From Actinophytocola sp049647105 (GTDB lineage: Bacteria; Actinomycetota; Actinomycetes; Mycobacteriales; Pseudonocardiaceae): 64,000 nucleotides of DNA. The stretch lies in assembly GCF_049647105.1 (NCBI RefSeq), contig NZ_JBARWZ010000294.1:1-64000 (forward strand). The letters are read 5' to 3'. The translations under genes and the position numbers were made by a program. The notes below the pieces were generated by a model. It was given only the letters and a program-made list of their open reading frames with translations. It did no database searches and was not told the origin of the DNA. Positions 58,033 through 64,000 of the stretch are shown piece by piece (positions within the stretch are counted from its first letter, which is position 1; each line of letters opens with the position of its first letter).

Positions 58033-60336
58033 GTGAACGCGAACCTCCTCGACACCCCCCGCCGCGCCGTGGCCGGGTTGGTGATCCTCCTGGTGGTGGC
58101 GGGGGTGATCACCGGCACCGCGCTCTCCCAGCGGACGGCGTCGCCCGCCCCGGCGTCGGTGTCGCCGTCGGCATTCAGTGCCGAGCGCGCGGAGCGGCAC
58201 CTGGCGGAGTTCGCACGCGAGCCGCGTCCGCTTGGCAGCTCCGCCAACGCGCGAACCGAGCGCTACCTGGCAGGCGAGCTGCGCGCGGCGGGCCTGTCGG
58301 TGGAGGTGCAGCACGCGGTCGGCGTCCGCTCCGCCGACGGGATGGCCGCGTTCGGCCGGGTCGACAACATCGTCGCCACGATGCCGGGCACCGACCCGTC
58401 CGGCACGGTCGTGCTGGCCGCGCACCACGACTCGTCGGCGATGGGCCCCGGCGCCGCCGACGACGGCGCGGCGGTGGCCGCCATGCTCGAAACGGTGCGG
58501 GCCCTGCGCACCGGCGACCGGATGCGCAACGACGTCGTGCTGCTGATCACCGACGGCGAGGAGGACGGTCTGCTCGGTGCCGAGGCGTTCGTGCGGGAGC
58601 ACCCGCTGGGCAGCCGGGGCGGCGTCGTACTGAACTTCGAGGCACGCGGGGTCAGTGGCCCGTCGCTGATGTTCGAGACGTCGCGGAACAACGCGCGGCT
58701 GGTGGACCTGTTCAACGACACGGCCCCGCACCCTCGGGGCGACTCATCGATGGTCGAGGTGTACCGGGCGCTGCCGAACAACACCGACTTCACGGTGTTC
58801 GCGGACGCCGGGTTCAGCGGCCTCAACTTCGCCTACATCGAGGGCGCGGCCAGGTACCACACGGCGGGCGACTCGCTCGCCAACCTCGACCGGGGCAGCG
58901 TGCAACACCACGGCGAGAACATGCTGGCGCTGGCCCGTGCTCTTGGCGGCACCGACCTGCGCACCATGACGACCGGCCACGACAACTCGTACTTCGACCT
59001 CGTGGGCCTGAAGGTGAGCTACCCCAACGGGCTGGTGTGGCCGCTGGCGGTGCTCGCGCTGTTACTCGTGGCCCTGCTGACGTGGCTGGCCCGCCGCCGC
59101 GAGCTGACGACCGTCGGCAGGGTCGCGCTCGCCGCGGGGTCGGCCGTGGTGCCGCTGGTGGTGGCGTTCGGACTCGGGCAACTGGTGTGGCTGGTGCTGA
59201 CGTGGGTGCGACCGTCCTACGACACGGCAGGCGGGCTACTGCACCGGCCCGCGCTGTTCAACGTGGCGGTCATGGTGGCGGCGACGGCGGCGCTGCTGGC
59301 GTGGTACCTGCTGCTGCGCCGCCGACTCGGTCCGGTGGCGCTGACGATCGGCGGCCTGACGTGGCACGCGCTGCTCGGCGTGGTGTGCGCCGCGTACGCA
59401 CCGGGCGCGGCGTTCCTGTTCACGGCACCAGCGTTGCTGGCGACGCTGGGCGCCGGGGTGGCGCTGCTGGTGAACAAACCGCGGTGGTCGGTCGCCGCGC
59501 TGGCAGTGGGATCGATCGCGGCAAGCGCGCTGCTGCCGTACTTCGGCTACATGGTGTTCGGCGCGGTCGGCCTGGCGCTGGCCGGGGTGGGCGCGGTGTT
59601 CGCGGTCCTGTTCGGGCTACTCCTGCTGCCGGCCGTGGAGCTGTTGTTACCGGAGCCCCAGCCGCGCCCCCGCACGGCGACGGCCATCCCGGCCGCGGCG
59701 CTGGTGGCCGCCGCGGCGCTGGTGGCGGCCAACCTGGCCATCGATCAACCGGACGCGGCGAACCCGGCACCGACACACCTGGCGTACGTGCTGAACGCCG
59801 ACACCGGCAAGGCCACGTGGGTGAGCGCGGAACAAACCCCCGGCGAGTGGACGGCGACCTACGTCGACAGCACGGAAACCGGCGCCCTGCCCAAGGGCTA
59901 CCAACGAGGCGAACTGTGGACCGGCCCAGCCCCGGCAATCGAAGCCGACGGCCCAGAGGTGACCGACGTGACGAAGAAGGGCGACCGCATCACGTTCCAC
60001 GTCCGCTCCCCACGCAGGGCCACGTCGATCACCCTGCGCCTGAACACCCCGATTACGGAGGCGACAGCACAAACCAACGGCACAACCCAGGTCACGACGA
60101 CCGTCACGGGCACCCGCGAGGACACGTGGCCATCGGAGATCCGCTTCCGGGACCTCCCACCAGAAGGAGTCACGATAACCGTCAGGACCACCGGCCCGAC
60201 CGTCGCGCTCACGGCAATAGACGAAACCCGGGGCCTCCCACCCCTCCCCGGCACCACCCCGCGCCCACCCACGACCACGGCAAGCCCAAGAGACGACGGC
60301 GACCTGACAGCAGTCGCCCGCACCTACACCCTGTGA
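58033..60336 (+). CDS. M28-family metallopeptidase with C-terminal membrane domain
   Basis: 767 residues from a GTG at 58033 (VNANLLDTPRRAVAG). One N-terminal helix leads to an M28 peptidase domain (~50-320). Zinc ligands are His in VLAAHHDSSAM, Asp in GAADDGAAVAAML, Glu pair in LITDGEEDGLLG, and the late His in ARYHTAGDSLAN. About eight membrane segments follow (~335-570), then a C-terminal soluble beta domain. The plan resembles Fxna/ERMP1-like membrane-bound M28 peptidases. The peptidase and tail should lie outside the cytoplasm. The substrate is unknown. Confidence 0.87.
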   Translation: MNANLLDTPRRAVAGLVILLVVAGVITGTALSQRTASPAPASVSPSAFSAERAERHLAEFAREPRPLGSSANARTERYLAGELRAAGLSVEVQHAVGVRSADGMAAFGRVDNIVATMPGTDPSGTVVLAAHHDSSAMGPGAADDGAAVAAMLETVRALRTGDRMRNDVVLLITDGEEDGLLGAEAFVREHPLGSRGGVVLNFEARGVSGPSLMFETSRNNARLVDLFNDTAPHPRGDSSMVEVYRALPNNTDFTVFADAGFSGLNFAYIEGAARYHTAGDSLANLDRGSVQHHGENMLALARALGGTDLRTMTTGHDNSYFDLVGLKVSYPNGLVWPLAVLALLLVALLTWLARRRELTTVGRVALAAGSAVVPLVVAFGLGQLVWLVLTWVRPSYDTAGGLLHRPALFNVAVMVAATAALLAWYLLLRRRLGPVALTIGGLTWHALLGVVCAAYAPGAAFLFTAPALLATLGAGVALLVNKPRWSVAALAVGSIAASALLPYFGYMVFGAVGLALAGVGAVFAVLFGLLLLPAVELLLPEPQPRPRTATAIPAAALVAAAALVAANLAIDQPDAANPAPTHLAYVLNADTGKATWVSAEQTPGEWTATYVDSTETGALPKGYQRGELWTGPAPAIEADGPEVTDVTKKGDRITFHVRSPRRATSITLRLNTPITEATAQTNGTTQVTTTVTGTREDTWPSEIRFRDLPPEGVTITVRTTGPTVALTAIDETRGLPPLPGTTPRPPTTTASPRDDGDLTAVARTYTL

Positions 60337-60343
60337 CAGTTAC

Positions 60344-60625
60344 TCAGATCAGGCCGAATACCCCCTGCGCGACAGCGCCGACCGCGATCAGCCCGGCGAC
60401 AGCCTTCCACTTGGGCTGCCGGTCCTGCTCCGTCTCCCACACGAACGCGATCTGCCACGCGATTGCCAACGCGATCAGCGCCGCGACCGGCGCGAAGAAG
60501 TTGGTGTCCCGCTCCTGCACAACTTCGCCGTTGATCACAAGCTCCTGGTAAGTGCCCATGAAGATCACGAACGGCAGCAACAACACAACCACGGCGGCGA
60601 TGGTCATCTTCACTTGACGGTTCAT
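60344..60625 (-). CDS. Small membrane protein
   Basis: 93 residues, three hydrophobic segments (~7-25, ~44-64, ~72-92) with a short charged loop (WETEQDRQPKWK). No family is recognised. It converges with the M28 peptidase gene. The 229 bp to its right (60626-60854) contain no supportable gene. Confidence 0.6.
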   Translation of the reverse strand: MNRQVKMTIAAVVVLLLPFVIFMGTYQELVINGEVVQERDTNFFAPVAALIALAIAWQIAFVWETEQDRQPKWKAVAGLIAVGAVAQGVFGLI

Positions 60626-60854
60626 GTTCGGTGGACGACCCCACCCAATAGTCGGTTCCGAGTGTCATCGTTCTGTGATCCCCGGCGGTGACCGCGTGCG
60701 ACCCGCCATGTGCCGCCACGTGAACATCAGCGACCCCAACCACTACAGCCACCAACCACGCCAACCGAAGTGGCCGGGCAGGGGCACCCGCCGCGTCGGG
60801 CCGGAGTCGGTTGTGGGACTGTTTGAAGTGGGGCGTAGGCGGGTACAGGTTGGC

Positions 60855-61043
60855 ATGCCTACGAAAGACGTCATCGACTATCAGCTCACCGCTGTCGATT
60901 TGTCCGCGGACCAACGCAGACGCGCCGTGATCACGGTCGCGTCGGCGGCTCGGGGTGCCGGCGACTGTGCCGAGTTGCTCGACATGCTCGGACTCAGAGC
61001 CGCCGAGGGGTTCCCGGACGTACCCGCCCCACGCACGCAGTAG
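60855..61043 (+). CDS. Small unknown helical protein
   Basis: 62 residues from the ATG at 60855 (MPTKDVIDYQLTAVDLSADQ). It continues RRRAVITVASAARGAGDCAE and LLDMLGL. It is compact, helical and soluble; similar short proteins recur in actinobacteria without a known role. It lies 60 bp before the kinase gene. The ribosome site is weak, so the start is uncertain. Confidence 0.55.
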   Translation: MPTKDVIDYQLTAVDLSADQRRRAVITVASAARGAGDCAELLDMLGLRAAEGFPDVPAPRTQ

Positions 61044-61103
61044 GCGTTTCCGACCTGTGGTCTCGTGCTGTCCATAGGGGGAATGGGGCGAGACGGGGAG
61101 TTA

Positions 61104-62594
61104 ATGAACGACGAGCAAATCATCGCGGGCCGGTACCGGCTGACCGAACGGCTTGGCAGTGGCGGCATGGGGCTCGTCTGGCAGGCCTATGACGAACGGC
61201 TGCACCGCAAGATCGCGGTCAAGCAGGTGCTGGTGCCTGCCGAGCTGTCCTCCTCACAGAGCGAGGAGATGATCCGCCGCACCATGCGGGAGGGGCGGAT
61301 CGCGGCCCGGTTGCAGCACCCGCAGTTGATCACCGTGTTCGACGTGGTCCAGGACGGTGGGCAGCCGTACCTGATCATGGAGTACCTGCCGTCGACCAGC
61401 CTGTCCGGGCTCGGCACGCTGCCGCCCGATGAGGTCGCGCGGATCGGCGCGGAGGCCGCTTCCGGGCTCGCCGCCGCGCATGAGGCCGGGGTCGTGCACC
61501 GGGACGTCAAGCCCGCGAACGTGCTCGTCGGCGAGGACGGCACCGTCAAGATCACCGACTTCGGGATCGCGCGGGTCAGCGAGGACATCGCAGGCACTCT
61601 GACCAGCACCTTCGCCGGTACGCCCGCCTACCTCGCGCCCGAGGTCGCCAAGGGGAACGCGGCCACCTACGCGTCCGACGTGTACTCGCTCGGCGCCACG
61701 CTCTACACCGCCGTCGAGGGCGAACCGCCCTCCGGTAACGACGCCAACCCGATGGCGCAGCTGTACCGGATCGCGTCCGGCGTGATCACTCCGCCCGCCA
61801 AGGCCGGGCCGCTGACCGAGGTGCTCCTGTGGCTGCTCAACCCCGACCCAGAGCAGCGGCCGACGATGGCGCAGGCTCGCGACGCGCTGGCCGGCGTCAC
61901 CTACGAAACCCCGGAACCCTCGGCCGCCGCGCCCACCACACCGGTCGCGCCCGTCGCGGCGCCGACGCCCGCCGCCACCGGCCCGCTGCCTGCCGCGGCT
62001 CCGTCCGCCGAGAACACCGGCACACGTGGTCGCGCCGTCCTCTTCGCGGCCGTCCTCGTCGTCGTGGCGGTGGCGGCCGCACTGGTGACCACCCTCATCA
62101 ACCGCGACGACACGTCACCCTCCGCCGGGTCCTCGGACACCACCTCGGAGACCACGCCGCAGACCACGTCGGAGGCGGCGCCCACCACCGAGCCGTCACC
62201 GTCGGACGAGACCACCACGACCGCGCCGACAACCACCACCTCGGCAACCACGACGGCGGCCACTCCGCCGCCGCCCGCTGATCCCGCCGCCGCGATCAGC
62301 GCCTACTACGCGATGATGCCCGGCAACCGCGCCGATGCGTGGAACCGCCTCAGCAAGCGGTACCAGGAAAGCCGGGCCCAGGGCCGCCAGAGCTACGAGA
62401 ACTACTGGACCGGCGTCAACTCGGTGTCCGCCTCGGAGGTCGCCCCCACCGGGCCGACGACCGTCGAGGCCACGATCCTGTACGCGTTCAAGGACGGCCG
62501 CCGTGTCCGTGAGCGCCACAGCTACACGCTGGTCAACCAGAACGGCACCTGGCTGATCGACGCGTCGTCGGTCCTCTCCAGCAACCCCGTCTAG
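61104..62594 (+). CDS. Transmembrane Ser/Thr protein kinase
   Basis: 496 residues from the ATG at 61104 with GGGGAG upstream; an ATG at 61083 is in frame. The kinase domain spans ~9-265: LGSGGMGLVWQAYD, catalytic VVHRDVKPANVL, ITDFGIARV, APAYLAPEVAKG-like GTPAYLAPEV. An Ala/Pro linker precedes one membrane helix (VLFAAVLVVVAVAAALVTTL). After a Thr/Ser/Pro stalk, the outer ~100 residues (ISAYYAMMPGNRADAWNRLS to NGTWLIDASSVL) look like an NTF2-type sensor. It is a Hanks-type signalling kinase; its ligand and targets are unknown. Confidence 0.93.
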   Translation: MNDEQIIAGRYRLTERLGSGGMGLVWQAYDERLHRKIAVKQVLVPAELSSSQSEEMIRRTMREGRIAARLQHPQLITVFDVVQDGGQPYLIMEYLPSTSLSGLGTLPPDEVARIGAEAASGLAAAHEAGVVHRDVKPANVLVGEDGTVKITDFGIARVSEDIAGTLTSTFAGTPAYLAPEVAKGNAATYASDVYSLGATLYTAVEGEPPSGNDANPMAQLYRIASGVITPPAKAGPLTEVLLWLLNPDPEQRPTMAQARDALAGVTYETPEPSAAAPTTPVAPVAAPTPAATGPLPAAAPSAENTGTRGRAVLFAAVLVVVAVAAALVTTLINRDDTSPSAGSSDTTSETTPQTTSEAAPTTEPSPSDETTTTAPTTTTSATTTAATPPPPADPAAAISAYYAMMPGNRADAWNRLSKRYQESRAQGRQSYENYWTGVNSVSASEVAPTGPTTVEATILYAFKDGRRVRERHSYTLVNQNGTWLIDASSVLSSNPV

Positions 62595-62596
62595 GC

Positions 62597-62624
62597 GGCC
62601 GGGCGGGACCATCTCCACCCGGCC
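62597..62624. terminator. Short hairpin between convergent kinase and paaX genes
   Basis: GGCCGGG (62597-62603) pairs with CCCGGCC (62618-62624) around a 14 nt loop, directly after the kinase stop. Confidence 0.5.
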
Positions 62625-62640
62625 CGCCAAGATCCACGGC

Positions 62641-63435
62641 TTATTCCGCCGCCGGGCGGGTGTCCAGCAGTCCGGCGGCCAGTTCCGCCGCCGGGGTGGC
62701 CAGGGTGCTTTCGATGTCGCGGAAGGCCTTCTGTGCCGCGATGGCAGGCCAGTCCGCCGGGAGGTGGCGGACCGGGAGCCGGGGGTCCTTGCGGATGATG
62801 CGCAACCACTCCGTCACGATCGAAAGGTGGGCGGCCAGCGGGTCGTCCGGGTAGGGCTGCGCGTGCGACCAGCGGGCCAGGAACTCGCGGTAGCTCTCCG
62901 CGATCGGGGCCAGGTCGTAGGCGTCCGCGACCAGTTGGGCCACGTCCGAGTCGACCGTGGCGCGGAAGACCCGGACGTGCGCGGCGAGGCCAAGTGACGC
63001 GACGAGGTCGTCCACGCGCACATGCCCAGGGGCGATCCACAGGCCGCCCTGTAGCGGGCCGAAACCCGCCCACGCGAGTTTCGAGCGCAGGTCGTGGCGC
63101 TGTCTTTGCCACGACTCCGGCAACGAGAACCCCAGCAGTGTCCACGTGCCGTCCCAGTCCTCGTTGACGGCACCCGTTCGCCAGATGCGGGTGTGACCGT
63201 CGCGCAGTACGCCGTTCCCGGCCGGGGTCAGGCCGAAGTACATCCGCCTGCCGTCCTTCTGGCGGCGGAGCAGCCCTCGGTTGACCATGCGCGTGAGCGT
63301 GGACCTGGTCGCGTGCTCCGACACGCCGAGCCCGCCGAGCACCTCGATCACGCTGCCCGAGAAGACGCACAGCTCCCGGCCGTAGAGGTAATCGCCCAGC
63401 AACGTGAGCAACAGCGACTGGGGGCGAAGGAGCAC
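62641..63435 (-). CDS. paaX: PaaX-family transcriptional repressor
   Basis: 264 residues from a GTG at 63435. The N-terminal winged helix (SLLLTLLGDYLYGRELCVFS, LGVSEHATRSTLTRMVNRGL) and the GLLRRQKDGRRMYFGLTPAG wing are PaaX hallmarks. The central WTLLGFSLPESWQRQRHDLR and LWIAPGHV complete the family pattern. PaaX binds phenylacetyl-CoA in the classical case. Here the divergent gene encodes a LivJ-type binding protein, so it probably controls uptake of an aromatic or amino-acid-like compound. Confidence 0.9.
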   Translation of the reverse strand: MLLRPQSLLLTLLGDYLYGRELCVFSGSVIEVLGGLGVSEHATRSTLTRMVNRGLLRRQKDGRRMYFGLTPAGNGVLRDGHTRIWRTGAVNEDWDGTWTLLGFSLPESWQRQRHDLRSKLAWAGFGPLQGGLWIAPGHVRVDDLVASLGLAAHVRVFRATVDSDVAQLVADAYDLAPIAESYREFLARWSHAQPYPDDPLAAHLSIVTEWLRIIRKDPRLPVRHLPADWPAIAAQKAFRDIESTLATPAAELAAGLLDTRPAAE

Positions 63436-63443
63436 GAATCAAT

Positions 63444-63485
63444 GTTAGGCAATTTCTTGACGACTGCAACGCAGGCGCCTAACTT
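63444..63485 (+). promoter_or_regulatory. Promoter and operator between paaX and the binding-protein gene
   Basis: TTGACG (63457-63462) and TAACTT (63480-63485) with a 17 bp spacer make a good sigma-70-like promoter towards the binding-protein gene. GTTAGGC (63444-63450) and GCCTAAC (63477-63483) are exact inverted repeats framing it, a fitting PaaX operator. Confidence 0.65.
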
Positions 63486-63519
63486 TGGGAGCTGCTCGCA
63501 TCGTGTACGAGGAGGTACC

Positions 63520-64000
63520 GTGCGTCGACTTCTTCCTGTCCTGTCAGCCTTTCTCCTCCTTTCCGCCGCTTGTGGCGACGACTCCAGCGCGGGCGGTGAC
63601 GGGCCCATCCGCGTCGGCCAGATCGTGTCGCTCACCGGCAACTACTCCCCGCTCGGCAGCGAGAACAAGAAGTCCGTCGAGCTCGCCGTCGACAAGGTCA
63701 ACCGCGAGGGCGGGGTGCTCGGGCGGCAGCTCGAGGTCGTCGTCAAGGACGACAAGAGCCAGCCCGACCAGTCCGTGCTGGCGTTCAACGGGCTGGGTGA
63801 CGACGACGTGGCCGCCGTCATCGGGTCGCCGTTCTCCAACTCCGCGCTCGCCACGATTCCCCTGGTGGACCGGGAAGAAATCCCCTACCTGTCGCTCACG
63901 CCGGCCGACGAGCAGGTCGAACCGGTGCACCCGTACGTGTTCGTGGTGCCCGCGACCTCTGGCACCTACGCGGAGCGGATCCTCCAGTACCTCAAGGCGA
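63520..64000 (+). CDS. LivJ-type ABC transporter substrate-binding lipoprotein, cut by window end
   Basis: 160 codons are visible from the GTG at 63520 (GGAGG 4 bp upstream). Lipobox LLSAAC (cysteine ~18). The remainder fits type-I periplasmic binding proteins of the branched-chain amino-acid/aromatic class: IRVGQIVSLTGNYSPLGSEN, VNREGGVLGRQLEVVVKDDK, VAAVIGSPFSNSALA. It should deliver ligand to Liv-type permeases encoded beyond the window. Divergent from paaX, so an aromatic acid or similar is possible. Confidence 0.88.
   Translation, partial: MRRLLPVLSAFLLLSAACGDDSSAGGDGPIRVGQIVSLTGNYSPLGSENKKSVELAVDKVNREGGVLGRQLEVVVKDDKSQPDQSVLAFNGLGDDDVAAVIGSPFSNSALATIPLVDREEIPYLSLTPADEQVEPVHPYVFVVPATSGTYAERILQYLKA

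Noticed and set aside
60624..60854. Possible N-terminal extension of the 62-residue protein up to 60624
   Set aside because: The extension is low-quality sequence (HVNISDPNHYSHQPRQPKWP) overlapping the start of the divergent gene; the ATG at 60855 begins a coherent helical protein.
1..64000. tRNA, rRNA or CRISPR features
   Set aside because: No cloverleaf-like segment, rRNA signature or regularly spaced repeat array was found on reading either strand.

Overview
The window is high-GC DNA with actinobacterial coding habits: GTG and TTG starts, ATGA/GTGA overlaps, F420-type luciferase-family enzymes, a PE/PPE-like pair, PucR and PaaX regulators, an RHS/Hint toxin, and a Ser/Thr kinase with an extracytoplasmic sensor. 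Gene content and style suggest a filamentous actinomycete of the Pseudonocardiales (Lentzea, Saccharothrix or Amycolatopsis-like). This is an inference from content, not from a marker gene.

Layout. 1-1563: the end of a type VII secretion substrate pair (PPE-like, PE-like). 1678-14327: a reductive pyrimidine (uracil/hydantoin) catabolic locus. It holds malonate/methylmalonate-semialdehyde dehydrogenase, a class III aminotransferase, a divergent PucR activator, an NCS1 permease, beta-ureidopropionase, dihydropyrimidinase and a luciferase-like F420 enzyme. It is split by a TetR (LmrA/QdoR type) regulator, a NUDIX-NYN fusion, a second luciferase-like enzyme and an unknown coupled gene pair. 14430-15809: small unknown genes, a NUDIX hydrolase and a truncated XRE regulator. 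15782-21256: a partly low-GC island with a probable group II intron 5' fragment, three orphan toxin-tip/immunity cassettes and a broken IS66 element. These lie downstream of a 2005-residue RHS toxin gene (21279-27296, minus strand) that has lost its secretion N-terminus. The cassettes keep pieces of the RHS Hint linker, so the locus looks like a tip-exchange reservoir.

27502-30256: a membrane protein, a GlxA-type AraC regulator and ornithine aminotransferase. 30343-34887: a starch module (secreted CBM20 alpha-amylase, GH13 alpha-glucosidase, LacI repressor) with two shared operator candidates. 34931-47121: a second LacI regulator with two matching palindromes, controlling a probable xyloglucan-oligosaccharide operon (solute-binding lipoprotein, two permeases, GH31, GH3, GH35). 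No ATPase is encoded, so a shared MsiK-like ATPase is presumed.

47126-64000: core-type genes: a P-loop kinase, ABC-F, a RibD-like reductase, ATP-dependent DNA ligase LigC, a TAP-like lipoprotein lacking its serine nucleophile, an exo/endonuclease-phosphatase family protein, a LigD-type polymerase, a divergent HisRS, MsrB, an M28 membrane peptidase and a Ser/Thr kinase. The window ends with a PaaX regulator divergent from a LivJ-type binding protein that runs off the end. No rRNA, tRNA, CRISPR array or replication origin was seen.
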